Assembly: GCA_963724495.1 (NCBI GenBank)
Contig: CAVRUZ010000005.1
Span: forward strand, 186,001-250,000
Source of the DNA: CAVRUZ01 sp963724495
GTDB lineage: Bacteria > Actinomycetota > Actinomycetes > Propionibacteriales > DAIQRJ01
DNA length: 64,000 bases
Reading direction: 5' to 3'
The position numbers and the translations under genes were made by a program. Under the pieces are notes generated by a model. That model was given only the letters and a program-made list of their open reading frames with translations. It was not told the origin of the DNA and did not search any database. Every line of letters begins with the position of its first letter. Position 1 is the stretch's first letter. Below, piece by piece: positions 32,894 to 42,154 of this stretch.

Positions 32894-34756
32894 TCACCAC
32901 GACCCACCACCGCCGCCACCGCCGCCACCACCGACCGAGGAGAAGCTGCCTCCCCCGGCTGACGACGACGACTGGACGCTCATGCTGCCAGCAAGGCCGG
33001 AGGTGAAGCTCGAGAAGGAGTTGTCGAACGACATCGAGGCGCCGGCCAGCCACACGACCGGCAGCGTCGAACTCGCCCCGGTCTCGGCCGCCTCGGCCAG
33101 CGCGGGCTGGAAGGTGCGGACCCAACGGTCGGTGAGCCCGAGCACGACGGCGAACGGCAGGTATCGGTGGAACACCGCGAGCCGCTCGTCGGCCTTGATG
33201 TGCTCGAGCTCCGCTGTCTCGACGAAACGCTGGAAGGCGCGGCACTCCGCCAGCACGGCGCTCCCCAGCGCCGACCGGGCCGGCATCTTGCGCCCGAAGA
33301 GCAGCATCGCCAGGCCGGCGACGAAAAGCCCGACGACCAACGCCCCGATCGCGAACACGATGGCGGGGATGATCCCGGCTACCGACAGCCCGATCGCCAC
33401 GATGCCCCAGCGGCTCATGGGCATCAGATGCTCGTCCGGCGGGACGGTGAACCATCCCTTCTTGGTTGCCGACCTGAGCGCGGCCGTTCGGTGCGCGGCG
33501 GCGACGGTGGCGAAGGAGTACCGCACCTCGCTCAGCTGGACCGCGTTGTCCTCGCCCGCCTTGCGGGAAATGCCGTTGTAGAGGTGCCGCTCCCACTTCT
33601 CCATGTCGGCCGGTGGCTTGTCCGCGAACTCGAGTCGCCAGTCGCCTTGCCGGCCGCCCTCGACCTGCCGGATCGTCAAGGCACCCCGCTGCGCGAGATC
33701 GAGCAAGGTGGCGGTGACGCCGGCATTCGTGGCCTTCTCCGTCACCAGGACCTCGAGTTCGGCCGGGCGTGCGTCGGCGGGTGGGGTGAACTGCACCGAG
33801 GTCTCACCGGGCCGCCTGCCGACCACCACACCGGCCGACTGGCCACCAGCGGGAACGAGGCCGGGGATCTGGCCCTCGTAGCTCTCGTCGCGACCGTGCC
33901 GCCACCAGCTCAGGAAGGCGAAAGCGAGCCCGCCGAGCCCGATCAATGCGCCCAGCGCGACCGCCCAGCCGCGGCCGAAGAGGACCCACGACGGCGTGAG
34001 CCGGTGCTCGAGGATCGGTTCGGTGGCGGCGATGCTGCCGAGCGGGAACGCGTAGCCGACAGTCATGCCCTGGTACTGCTGCACGTTCGCGGCCGTGTAG
34101 CGCGTCCCCGACGTCGCGCACGGCTTGTTGCCACCGACAGTTCCGTAGACGCAGGCCAGCGCCGACCCGGCAACACCGGCCGGATCCAGCGAGACGACCG
34201 CCGACTCGATCGGGACCGGCCACGACGTCCCGATCGCGTTCCACGCGAGCTCGATGCGACCGTTGCGGACGAGGTAGGCGCCTTCGATGGAATACCTGAA
34301 GTCGTAGGTGTGAACGCCCTTCACCTTCGTGTCGGAGTCCCCGACCCGAACCGCCAGGTCGCCGCCCTCGGACTTGGTGTCGAACTCGGCCTCGGCCCCG
34401 TCCTGGCTCACAGTGAGGTCGTCGAGCTCCCAGACCCGGTGGTAGTCGCGGTCCCAGGACGTGCGCAGCGGGATGATCCGATAGATGCCGTGCTTGTTGG
34501 TCGCGCCGGCGGTGAAGTCGTAGACGATCTTCTCGTGCACCAGCAGCCGCCCGTCCGACTGCGGGTTGAGCGTCACGTGGTAGTCGGTGATCGCCTCTCC
34601 CGCCCCGCCCCTGGCAGCTCCCGAAGCTGACCCGTCCATGGGTGACCTGCCGGTGACCAGCGGGAGAAGACTGACCGCCACCAAGAGGACGACCAGCGTT
34701 CCGCAGGCCGCGCGGGTGTGCGGTCGCGTCGGGCGAGCCGGCGCGGGAGCGGTCAT
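32894..34756 (-). CDS. DUF2207 (YciQ-like) membrane protein, copy 2
   Basis: 620 aa, same architecture as copy 1. An N-terminal helix of a signal anchor or peptide (about residues 20-42) precedes the DUF2207 domain with DFTAGATNKHGIYRIIP. A helix near 265, a paired-helix segment near 460, and a C-terminus ending in about ten Gly then Ser-Trp follow. The two copies are clearly related but diverged, so the duplication is old. The ATG at 34756 is 6 nt from a TAGCCT box and probably leaderless. It is divergent from the MATE transporter across 165 bp. Confidence 0.87.
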   Translation of the reverse strand: MTAPAPARPTRPHTRAACGTLVVLLVAVSLLPLVTGRSPMDGSASGAARGGAGEAITDYHVTLNPQSDGRLLVHEKIVYDFTAGATNKHGIYRIIPLRTSWDRDYHRVWELDDLTVSQDGAEAEFDTKSEGGDLAVRVGDSDTKVKGVHTYDFRYSIEGAYLVRNGRIELAWNAIGTSWPVPIESAVVSLDPAGVAGSALACVYGTVGGNKPCATSGTRYTAANVQQYQGMTVGYAFPLGSIAATEPILEHRLTPSWVLFGRGWAVALGALIGLGGLAFAFLSWWRHGRDESYEGQIPGLVPAGGQSAGVVVGRRPGETSVQFTPPADARPAELEVLVTEKATNAGVTATLLDLAQRGALTIRQVEGGRQGDWRLEFADKPPADMEKWERHLYNGISRKAGEDNAVQLSEVRYSFATVAAAHRTAALRSATKKGWFTVPPDEHLMPMSRWGIVAIGLSVAGIIPAIVFAIGALVVGLFVAGLAMLLFGRKMPARSALGSAVLAECRAFQRFVETAELEHIKADERLAVFHRYLPFAVVLGLTDRWVRTFQPALAEAAETGASSTLPVVWLAGASMSFDNSFSSFTSGLAGSMSVQSSSSAGGGSFSSVGGGGGGGGGGSW

Positions 34757-34762
34757 GTTGGG

Positions 34763-34768
34763 AGGCTA
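34763..34768 (-). promoter_or_regulatory. -10 box (TAGCCT) of a leaderless promoter
   Basis: On the minus strand TAGCCT ends 6 nt before the ATG at 34756. Confidence 0.45.
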
Positions 34769-34909
34769 TCCGGGCGATCCCGAGCCTCCGGGACGGCAGT
34801 GGCGGGGCCGGCGCCGCTGCTGCGCTGAGGGGATCAGCGCAACTGCCGGCCGTGGTGCGACTGCCTGCTCCAGTGCGACGCTCACATCCGCACCCGAGCA
34901 CGACGATTG

Positions 34910-34915
34910 GATACT
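34910..34915 (+). promoter_or_regulatory. -10 box (GATACT) of a leaderless promoter
   Basis: GATACT ends 5 nt before the GTG at 34921, which supports that start over the in-frame codon at 34852. The two divergent genes here both look leaderless. Confidence 0.45.
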
Positions 34916-34920
34916 CACGC

Positions 34921-36255
34921 GTGCCAGCCGTTGGTGACCGGGCTCCAACGCCGTCTCGGCAGATCGGTGCCCTGGCCGTTCCCGCCTTCGCGACCCTGAT
35001 CGCGGAGCCGCTGTTCCTGCTGGTCGACTCGGCGATCGTCGGACACCTCGGCGTCGATGAGCTCGCGGCCCTCGGCATCGCCGGAGCCGTGCTCAGCACT
35101 GTCGTCGGCCTCTCCATCTTTCTTGCCTACGGCACGACCGCGGCCGTGGCGCGACGGGTCGGCGCTGGCGATGCCGGCGGCGCCGCCCGCTACGGGGTCG
35201 ACGGCTGCTGGCTCGCCCTGGCGGTGGGTGCGGTGGCCGTCGTGATCCTGGTGGCGGGTGCGTCCCAGCTGGTGGGTGCCTTCGACGCCACCGAAACAGT
35301 GGCCGACCTTGCGGCGGGCTACCTGCGGATCGCGGCGTTCGGCCTCCCGGCGCTACTCGTCGGCATGGCGGCGACCGGGATGCTCCGAGGGGTCGCGGAT
35401 ACCAAGACACCGCTGGCCATCGCGGTCGCCATGCAGTCGGCCAACGCCGTGCTGAACCTGGTCCTCGTCTACGGCATCGGCAGCTGGGACGGCCTCGGGC
35501 TCAACGGCTCTGCGGTGGGCACGGCTCTCGCACAGTGGCTGGCAGGTCTTGCCTTCCTGGTGGTGATGGTCCGTGCCGCCCGTCGCGCTGGCACATCACT
35601 GGCGCCGGACCTTCCCGGTGTCCTGCAGGCGGCGCAGGCATCGGCACCGCTGATCGTCCGCACGCTGACGCTTCGCATCGCGCTGCTCGTGACCGTTGTG
35701 GTGGCGGCGGCACAGTCGCCGGCCGCACTCGCCGCCCACCAGGTGGCGACCAACATCTGGGGGCTGCTGGCGCTGGCGCTGGATGCCATCGCCATCGCCG
35801 CGCAGACCCTCACCGGGCAGGCACTCGGCGCAGGTGATGCCGTGCGCGCCCGTGCCCTGACGCGCCTGATGACCTGGTGGGGTGCCGGCGCCGGACTGAT
35901 CCTCGGGCTGTTCCTCCTTGCCGGGCACCAGGTGATCCCCGGCCTGTTCAGTCCCGATCCGGAGGTGCGCGCCCTGCTCGCTTCGGTGCTGCTGGTCCAG
36001 GCGGCCTGGCAGCCGGTGAACGGCGTCGTCTTCGTTCTCGACGGCGTCCTCATCGGGGCCGGTGACGCTCGCTACCTCGCCGTCGCGGGGGTGATCACCC
36101 TCGTCGTGTTCGTGCCGATGGCGCTCGCGGTCTGGCACACAGAAGCAGGGTTGACGTGGCTGTGGTGGTCGTTCGGCGCCTTCATGGTGGCCCGGCTCGC
36201 CACGTTGCTGCTGCGGGTCAACGGCACCTCGTGGATGCGCCTGGGAGCCCGCTGA
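34921..36255 (+). CDS. MATE-family multidrug efflux transporter (DinF branch)
   Basis: 444 aa with 12 predicted membrane helices in two related halves. The first begins AVPAFATLIAEPLFLLVDSAIVGHLGVDELAALGIAG in two overlapping segments, and the equivalent helix of the second half starts AAHQVATNIWGLLALALDAIAIAAQTLTG. The pattern is that of DinF-type MATE transporters, which export cationic drugs using H+ or Na+. It sits between dnaB and rplI, a position where actinobacteria often carry a MATE gene, so it is probably ancestral. The stop is followed at once by a perfect palindrome. Confidence 0.9.
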   Translation: MPAVGDRAPTPSRQIGALAVPAFATLIAEPLFLLVDSAIVGHLGVDELAALGIAGAVLSTVVGLSIFLAYGTTAAVARRVGAGDAGGAARYGVDGCWLALAVGAVAVVILVAGASQLVGAFDATETVADLAAGYLRIAAFGLPALLVGMAATGMLRGVADTKTPLAIAVAMQSANAVLNLVLVYGIGSWDGLGLNGSAVGTALAQWLAGLAFLVVMVRAARRAGTSLAPDLPGVLQAAQASAPLIVRTLTLRIALLVTVVVAAAQSPAALAAHQVATNIWGLLALALDAIAIAAQTLTGQALGAGDAVRARALTRLMTWWGAGAGLILGLFLLAGHQVIPGLFSPDPEVRALLASVLLVQAAWQPVNGVVFVLDGVLIGAGDARYLAVAGVITLVVFVPMALAVWHTEAGLTWLWWSFGAFMVARLATLLLRVNGTSWMRLGAR

Positions 36256-36288
36256 TCATGCTCTGTCCGCAAGCGGACAGAGCATGAT
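36255..36288. terminator. Perfect 16-bp palindromic stem at the MATE stop
   Basis: ATCATGCTCTGTCCGC and GCGGACAGAGCATGAT are exact complements separated by AA. The left arm starts on the last base of the MATE TGA. It is an unusually perfect hairpin (terminator, or a mobile-element/regulator site). Confidence 0.65.
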
Positions 36289-36412
36289 TGCGAATCCGCA
36301 ACGCTCGGACGAGATTCCCACCACAGGGCGGGAGGCGTTCGTATGCTCCCGAGGCAGAAGGCCGATCCACCGCGCCGGCTGTCGGGGCCGACGCCAGCCG
36401 GATGGAGATCCG

Positions 36413-38548
36413 ATGGAACCCACCACGATTTCGCGCCGCGCGCTGCTCACTGCAGCCGCCGGAACTGCGGCCGCAGTGACACTGGCCGCGTGCGGTAACG
36501 ACAACAACACCGCAGGGAGCGACGGCGGCGGGGGCGACGATGCGGCCGCGAAGGGCTCCGCCAAGACTCCGCTGGCCAAGCCGGGCACGTTGAACGAGTC
36601 GCCCACGTTGGCCGAGATGGTGAAGGCCGGCTCCCTGCCTGCGATCGACGACCGCGTCGGACCGGAGCCCTATGTCATTCCGCACAACTGGGTGCAGAAG
36701 GGTAAGTACGGCGGCTCGCTGCGGATGATGGCCACGAAGTCGACCGACGGTGCCCTTGCTGAATGGTGGTACGCACACTCACCCGTGCGCTTCCTCAACG
36801 ACGGGGCGGACATCGGGCCGGGTTGGGTCACCAAGTGGGAGTCCAACGACGACGCGAGCGTGTGGACCTTCACGCTGCGCAAGGGCATCAAGTGGTCCGA
36901 CGGCCACCCGGTCACCACCGACGACATCATGTTCTGGTGGAACGACATGATCAACTACAAGCCGGAAAGCGGCGGCTACACCATCGAGTCGGCTCCGGAT
37001 GAGTGCAAGTCGGGAAAGGGCACCATCTGCAAACTGGAAGCCAAAGGCGCCGACACCTTCACGATGACGTTCGACTCGCCCGCACCGCTGACCGTTGAGC
37101 GGATGGCGATGTGGACCAACGGCTACCAGGGCAACGGGCCCGTCTGGATCGTCCCGGCCCACTACGCCAAGAAGTTCCACCCGAAGTACAACAAGGACAC
37201 CCCATCGGACTGGACGTCGGAGGGTGGGTTCTGGCAGAAGAACATGAGCTTCCGCCAAAGCACCGAGGCGCCGACCTTGAACCCGTTCAAGTTGACGAAG
37301 TACTCCGAGGGCCGGTCACTGTCTTGGGAGCGGAACCCCTACTGCTACGAGGTCACCAAGGACGGCGACCAACTCCCCTACGTCGACGCGATCCAGCACA
37401 CCATCGTGGGCGACCCCCAGGTCGGCAAGGTGCAGATGGGCAACGGCCAGATCGACCTCAGCTTCGGCGGGTTCAACGGCGTCGCTTTGGCAGACGTCGC
37501 CACCTTGAAGAAGGCGACCCCCAAGTCCAATCTCGAGGTCCTGTTCTGGGACGGCGGCGACGGAACTGCTTCATCGATCTTCTTCAGCCAGGACTACATC
37601 GAAAAGGACTACCGCGACCTGTTCGGCGAGACAAAGTTCCTGCGAGCCCTCTCCATGGCCTACAACCGGGAAGAAGCCCGCAAGTCCATCTACTTCGAGC
37701 AGGGCGAAGTCACCACCGGCACGATGAGTCCCAAGGCCATCGAGTTCCACGTGAACGCCGAAGGCGAGAAGGTCTACGCCGACTGGCGTGATTCGGCGGT
37801 CAAGTTCGATCCTGAAGCCGCCAAGGGATTGCTTGACGAGATCGGGCTCAAGGACAAGGACGGTGACGGCTTCCGCGAGTTCCCTGATGGCAAGAAGTTG
37901 ACGCTGCGCGCGGATCAGCAGGCTGACACCGTGCAGGAGCACAAGTCGAAGAACGCCCAACTGGTGCGTGACTGGAAGGCGATCGGCATCCGGCTGCAGA
38001 TCAACCCGGTGCCGCCGACCTCGTACGACGACAACTGGGCCTCTGGCAAGTACATGACGAACTGCACCTGGGGCATCGGTGACGGACCCAACTGCCTGCT
38101 GTACCCACAGTGGCTGCTGCCGATGGAGCCGACGCGGTGGGGGCCGCTCCAGGGAGCCATGTACAACAGCAAGGGCACGCCCGCCTACACCTCCGAGCAG
38201 GACGTCGACCCCTGGAAGCGCCACCCGCCGCGGCGGATGCCCGAGAAGGGTGGTGCGGTCGAGCAGCTGTGGAACATCTACGAGAAGACCAAGACCGAGC
38301 CCGACGCCATGAAGCGCCACCAGTCCGTCTGGGAACTGATCAAGGTGCACATGGAGAACGGCCCGTTCGTGCAGGGAACGGTGGCGAACGTCCCGACGCT
38401 GATGTTGCGGCACATCGACCTGGGCAACGTGCCCCTTCGCGACAACCTGGCGCTCGGCGGCTTCACCGCGCCGTGGATCCACCCCACGCCAGCCGTGTAC
38501 GACCCGGCGACGTTCTTCTGGAACAACCCCGACCAGCACAACCTCTGA
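36413..38548 (+). CDS. ABC transporter substrate-binding lipoprotein (SBP_bac_5, oligopeptide type)
   Basis: 711 aa. Residues 1-27 form a Tat-like lipoprotein signal (SRRALL, then hydrophobic stretch, then lipobox LAAC with Cys27), followed by a Gly/Asp-rich linker. The mature part is a class C binding protein of the peptide/nickel family: WTFTLRKGIKWSDGHPVTTDD (about residues 143-163, the family signature), and the C-terminal lobe with several Trp. At about 680 mature residues it is longer than OppA (about 520). GGAG precedes the ATG at 36413. No permease or ATPase gene is adjacent, so it is an orphan binding protein or relies on a remote system. Confidence 0.88.
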   Translation: MEPTTISRRALLTAAAGTAAAVTLAACGNDNNTAGSDGGGGDDAAAKGSAKTPLAKPGTLNESPTLAEMVKAGSLPAIDDRVGPEPYVIPHNWVQKGKYGGSLRMMATKSTDGALAEWWYAHSPVRFLNDGADIGPGWVTKWESNDDASVWTFTLRKGIKWSDGHPVTTDDIMFWWNDMINYKPESGGYTIESAPDECKSGKGTICKLEAKGADTFTMTFDSPAPLTVERMAMWTNGYQGNGPVWIVPAHYAKKFHPKYNKDTPSDWTSEGGFWQKNMSFRQSTEAPTLNPFKLTKYSEGRSLSWERNPYCYEVTKDGDQLPYVDAIQHTIVGDPQVGKVQMGNGQIDLSFGGFNGVALADVATLKKATPKSNLEVLFWDGGDGTASSIFFSQDYIEKDYRDLFGETKFLRALSMAYNREEARKSIYFEQGEVTTGTMSPKAIEFHVNAEGEKVYADWRDSAVKFDPEAAKGLLDEIGLKDKDGDGFREFPDGKKLTLRADQQADTVQEHKSKNAQLVRDWKAIGIRLQINPVPPTSYDDNWASGKYMTNCTWGIGDGPNCLLYPQWLLPMEPTRWGPLQGAMYNSKGTPAYTSEQDVDPWKRHPPRRMPEKGGAVEQLWNIYEKTKTEPDAMKRHQSVWELIKVHMENGPFVQGTVANVPTLMLRHIDLGNVPLRDNLALGGFTAPWIHPTPAVYDPATFFWNNPDQHNL

Positions 38549-38559
38549 CGCCGGTGGTC

Positions 38560-38590
38560 CCGCCCACCATCGATGCTTGATGGTGGGCGG
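38560..38590 (+). terminator. Terminator after the binding-protein gene
   Basis: A perfect 12-bp stem, CCGCCCACCATC/GATGGTGGGCGG, with a 7-nt loop lies 12 nt after the stop. Confidence 0.75.
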
Positions 38591-38711
38591 CGGCCTGCTG
38601 GCTGGTTCCGGTCCGCGGATGGCGGCTGCGTTGTGGTCGGGCCCGGATCGCAGGAGGGTGAGCGGCAAGGGGCCGACCAGAGGTCCCAATTCCCAGCGGA
38701 GTTGACGTCCC

Positions 38712-39551
38712 ATGACGAGCATGACCCCGACCGCCCGTCCGCCAGACGCGGCTGAGCCGGCACCAACCACGACTGACACCGACGTCGAAAGCTTTGGGCT
38801 CGGCCTTCCTGCACTAGCTGTCGCGCTGCGGGAGATGCGCGATGCAGGGCTCACGATTGTCGAGAATGCCCTTCCCCTGCACGTGATCGAGAACCTGCGT
38901 GCGGCCTACGACGCTCTGCTGGAGAGCAGTCCCGATGGCAGAGTGCAGAACACGTCCGGTGAACAGCACCTGCAGATGCAGTTGCCGATCCAGCCGCCGT
39001 TCTCCGACCCGCTCGTGGTCACGCACCCCGCGGTGCGTCAGGTGGCGGGCACTCTGCTCGGCGAGAGTTTCACCTGCTGCTACTACAACTCCAACACCGC
39101 GCTGCCAGGCTCCAGTTTTCAGAGGGTGCATCGCGATACGTCGCCCCTGTTCGGGACCGAGGTTGGGGTCGCCACGCCGACCGTCGGCATCGTGGTCAAC
39201 ATTCCCCTGATCGACTTCACGCTGGAGAACGGCAGTACCGAGGTATGGCCGGGCACCCACCTCATCGTGGATCAGCCGGACGAGACCGCAACGCTCGACG
39301 AGCGCGTCGCACCGCTCGCGTCGGCGCGGGTGAACGTCAAGGCGGGCTCGATCGTCCTGCGTGACCTGCGGGTCTGGCATCGAGGGGTGCCCAACAGGTC
39401 AGCGCATCAGCGCACGATGCTGGCGATCGTGTACCACCGGGGATTCCTCGGCTGGCAGCACTCGAGCATGCAGGTGAGCGAGTCCGTGTTCGCCGCCTGG
39501 CCGGAGGAGACGCAGCGCGTGTTCGCCCGGGTGCCCCGCATCCCCGGTTAG
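38712..39551 (+). CDS. Phytanoyl-CoA dioxygenase (PhyH)-family Fe(II)/2-oxoglutarate oxygenase
   Basis: 279 aa double-stranded beta-helix oxygenase. The iron ligands are expected in QRVHRDTSP (His-x-Asp, about residues 138-141) and the distal His of VWHRG (about 221); the Arg two residues later binds 2-oxoglutarate. Members hydroxylate lipids, amino acids or secondary metabolites. The ATG at 38712 has GGAG some 12 nt upstream. The amidohydrolase gene starts 10 nt after this stop, so the two are co-transcribed and probably act on one substrate, possibly the one imported by the binding protein before it (inference). Confidence 0.85.
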   Translation: MTSMTPTARPPDAAEPAPTTTDTDVESFGLGLPALAVALREMRDAGLTIVENALPLHVIENLRAAYDALLESSPDGRVQNTSGEQHLQMQLPIQPPFSDPLVVTHPAVRQVAGTLLGESFTCCYYNSNTALPGSSFQRVHRDTSPLFGTEVGVATPTVGIVVNIPLIDFTLENGSTEVWPGTHLIVDQPDETATLDERVAPLASARVNVKAGSIVLRDLRVWHRGVPNRSAHQRTMLAIVYHRGFLGWQHSSMQVSESVFAAWPEETQRVFARVPRIPG

Positions 39552-39560
39552 CCCGAAGCC

Positions 39561-41114
39561 TTGACTGCCGAGCACGACGCGCTGGTCGGCTCGCTCCTGC
39601 TGCGGCGGGTCAGGCTCGTGCCGGTCGACCGCTCGGGCGGACCGCCTGAGCCGATCCCCGGAACGACCGTCGACGTCCGCGTCACCGCGGGTGCCGTCAC
39701 CGAGATCGCGCCACGGCTCGGCCGGGCAGCTGGCGAGGAGGTCGTCGACGCCGAAGGCCGGTTCCTGATTCCCGGCCTGTGGGACACGCACGTACACATG
39801 GGGTCGTGGACGATCGCGCGGCGACGGCTCGACCTCAGTGGCGCCGGGGGGCCACAGGAAGCGGCTGACATCGTCCGGGCGCGACTTGCCCAGTTGGCGG
39901 CCACCGGATCAAGACCTGGAGCCCTCGTGGGGTTCGGGCACCGCTCGGCCACGTGGGCCGAACTCCCCACAGTGGCACTCCTGGACGTGGTGGTGCCGGA
40001 CATCCCGGTCGCCCTGATCTCGGGTGACGGCCACACCGGGTGGGTGAACAGCGCCCTGCTGCGCCACTTCGGGCTCGCGCCGCGCGACGGACCGCTGGAG
40101 GAGAACGACTGGTTCTCCATCCACGATGCGGTGGCCCACCTGGCCGGACTACGGATCGACGACGACGGGTACCGGCGGGGGATCGAGCATGCCGCCCGGC
40201 GGGGCCTCGTGGGAATCGTCGACATGCAGGACGCGGCGAACACGATCGAGTGGCCCGAACGCGTCAGCCGGGGGCTCCACGGACTGCGGGTCGTGGCCGC
40301 GACCTACCCACGACTGGTCGACCCACTGCTGGAGACCGGGTATCGGACGGGTGCGGCGCTGCCCGGAGGCGGCGGACTGGTGACGGTGGGGCCGGTCAAG
40401 GTGATCTCCGACGGCGCACTCTCCTCACGCACCGCGTTGTGCTTCGATCCCTACTCCGATCCGCCTGGCGCGCCTTCGCACGGGGTCGGCAACATCTCCC
40501 CAGCCGATCTCACCGACCTGGCCCGCCGCGCGCACCGCAACGGACTGGAGATGGCGGTCCACGCGATCGGTGACCGCGCACTCTCGACCGCGCTCGACAG
40601 CCTCGAGGCAGCCGGTGCTGGCGGCGCCATCGAGCACGCGCAGCTTGCGCTGGCCGACGACATCGACCGGATGGCGACCCTCGGCCTGCGCGCCAGCGTC
40701 CAGCCGGCCCACCTGCTCGATGACCGCGACACCGTGGACCGGGTCTGGGCCGGTCGGTCGGAACGAAGCTTCGCGTTCGCTTCGATGCTGCGGGCCGGGG
40801 TGAGGCTGACGTTCGGCTCCGACGCGCCGATCGCGCCACTCGACCCCTGGCTGGCGATGGCCGCGGCCGTGCACCGCAGCGGTGACGATCGGCCGGCCTG
40901 GCACCCCGAGCAAGCCCTGACCGCGCGCGAGGCTCTCGCCGCCAGCACCAACGGCGCGGGGACCGTCGGTCCGGGCTCGACGGCCGACTTCGCCGTCCTC
41001 GACAAGAGTCCCTATGCGCCGGGCGAGAGCAGCGCGGCCCAGGCCGCCGTCCTGCGGGACATGCCGGTCGCCGGCACGGTCGTGGCCGGCCGGGTCAGCT
41101 ATCGGGGCTGGTGA
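39561..41114 (+). CDS. Amidohydrolase family 3 (YtcJ-like) metal-dependent hydrolase
   Basis: 517 aa. The beta-sandwich domain flanks a TIM barrel with the HxH pair in GLWDTHVHMG (about residues 76-78), the Lys of GPVKVISDGAL (about 280), histidines at the end of AVHAIGD (about 336) and EHAQL (about 358), and the Asp of LTFGSDAP (about 420). Such YtcJ-like proteins cleave N-acyl or aromatic amides. The start is the TTG at 39561, 10 nt after the PhyH stop; no better start exists, so translation is probably coupled. The carbamylated Lys of classical amidohydrolases is not clearly present, as is common in family 3. Confidence 0.85.
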   Translation: MTAEHDALVGSLLLRRVRLVPVDRSGGPPEPIPGTTVDVRVTAGAVTEIAPRLGRAAGEEVVDAEGRFLIPGLWDTHVHMGSWTIARRRLDLSGAGGPQEAADIVRARLAQLAATGSRPGALVGFGHRSATWAELPTVALLDVVVPDIPVALISGDGHTGWVNSALLRHFGLAPRDGPLEENDWFSIHDAVAHLAGLRIDDDGYRRGIEHAARRGLVGIVDMQDAANTIEWPERVSRGLHGLRVVAATYPRLVDPLLETGYRTGAALPGGGGLVTVGPVKVISDGALSSRTALCFDPYSDPPGAPSHGVGNISPADLTDLARRAHRNGLEMAVHAIGDRALSTALDSLEAAGAGGAIEHAQLALADDIDRMATLGLRASVQPAHLLDDRDTVDRVWAGRSERSFAFASMLRAGVRLTFGSDAPIAPLDPWLAMAAAVHRSGDDRPAWHPEQALTAREALAASTNGAGTVGPGSTADFAVLDKSPYAPGESSAAQAAVLRDMPVAGTVVAGRVSYRGW

Positions 41115-41313
41115 GCTCGCCGGCGCTGAGAGCTGCCGGACAGGCGGTCCCGAGAACGCCGGCCACCCGGGGCAGCAGACGGCCGCGGGCCGGGCCGTCG
41201 GTGGGGCATGATGGTCACATCGGTGGATACCTCGCGCGTATTGATGATCCGGACATACGCCGTCCTCGGTGCGCAGCAACCGGCGCAGATGGCCAACCGC
41301 GAGGACGACACCC

Positions 41314-42150
41314 ATGGGTCACGTCTCGGCGAACACGGACCACGCTGAAGTTGACCCGGCGAACGATGGCCAGGCAGAACGTGGCTCGGCCGACGCCGGC
41401 TCCACGAACGGAGAGCCGTCCAGCCACGACGGCCGGCCCGATCAGCCCGGCATGGCCGAACTCATCCGGATGCTGGCATCGACGGAGTCGGTCGACCGCT
41501 TCCTGCACGATCTCGTCATCCACGCCGGCCAGGTGACCGAACACTCCTGCAGCATCACCGCCCGTACGTCGGCCGGTCCGCGCTTCTTCACGGTGGCGAG
41601 CACCGACCACCGCACCCGGCAGCTCGACGAGCAGCAGTACGCCGACGAAGGTGGTCCGTGCCTGGAGGCGTTGCGGACCGGCCTCCCGGTCGTGGTGCCT
41701 GACATGCGGGCCGAGACGCGGTGGGCGCCGTACCCCCGTCATGCCGCGGAGCTCGGTGCCGCGTCGTCGATGTCGTATCCGTTGATCATCCAGGGGCAGT
41801 CCATCGGCGCGCTCAATCTGTATGCCTTCGAGCCGATGACGCCAGAGGCGGGCCTGCAGGCCAGAGCCGCTCAGCTGGCCGCCAACGCCGCCGGCGCGCT
41901 TGCGGTCGCGTTGCGCCTGGCCGAGCACAGCCAGGAGGCGGCCAACCTGCGCGTCGCGCTGACGTCGCGCAGCACGATCGACAACGCCGTCGGCATCCTC
42001 ATGGGTCAGCAGCAGTGCACGGCCGAGGAGGCCTTCGACCTGTTGCGCCGGGCATCGCAGCACCGCAACATCAAGCTCCGCGATCTCGCAGCTCAGATCG
42101 TCGACGGCGTCACCCGGAAGAAGACACCGGGCAGGGCCGGTCGGTACTGA
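41314..42150 (+). CDS. GAF-ANTAR domain RNA-binding regulator
   Basis: About 278 aa. A disordered acidic N-terminus of about 45 residues is followed by a GAF domain (about residues 60-195) that may bind a small ligand. The C-terminal ANTAR domain (about 205-260) has the STIDNAVGILMGQQQCTAEEAFDLLRRASQ segment. ANTAR proteins bind tandem hairpins in mRNA leaders and prevent transcription termination. GAGGACGAC precedes the ATG at 41314. Four paired hairpins for an ANTAR site were not found near the gene. It stands alone, convergent with the Nudix gene 5 bp away. Confidence 0.9.
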   Translation: MGHVSANTDHAEVDPANDGQAERGSADAGSTNGEPSSHDGRPDQPGMAELIRMLASTESVDRFLHDLVIHAGQVTEHSCSITARTSAGPRFFTVASTDHRTRQLDEQQYADEGGPCLEALRTGLPVVVPDMRAETRWAPYPRHAAELGAASSMSYPLIIQGQSIGALNLYAFEPMTPEAGLQARAAQLAANAAGALAVALRLAEHSQEAANLRVALTSRSTIDNAVGILMGQQQCTAEEAFDLLRRASQHRNIKLRDLAAQIVDGVTRKKTPGRAGRY

Positions 42151-42154
42151 CGCC

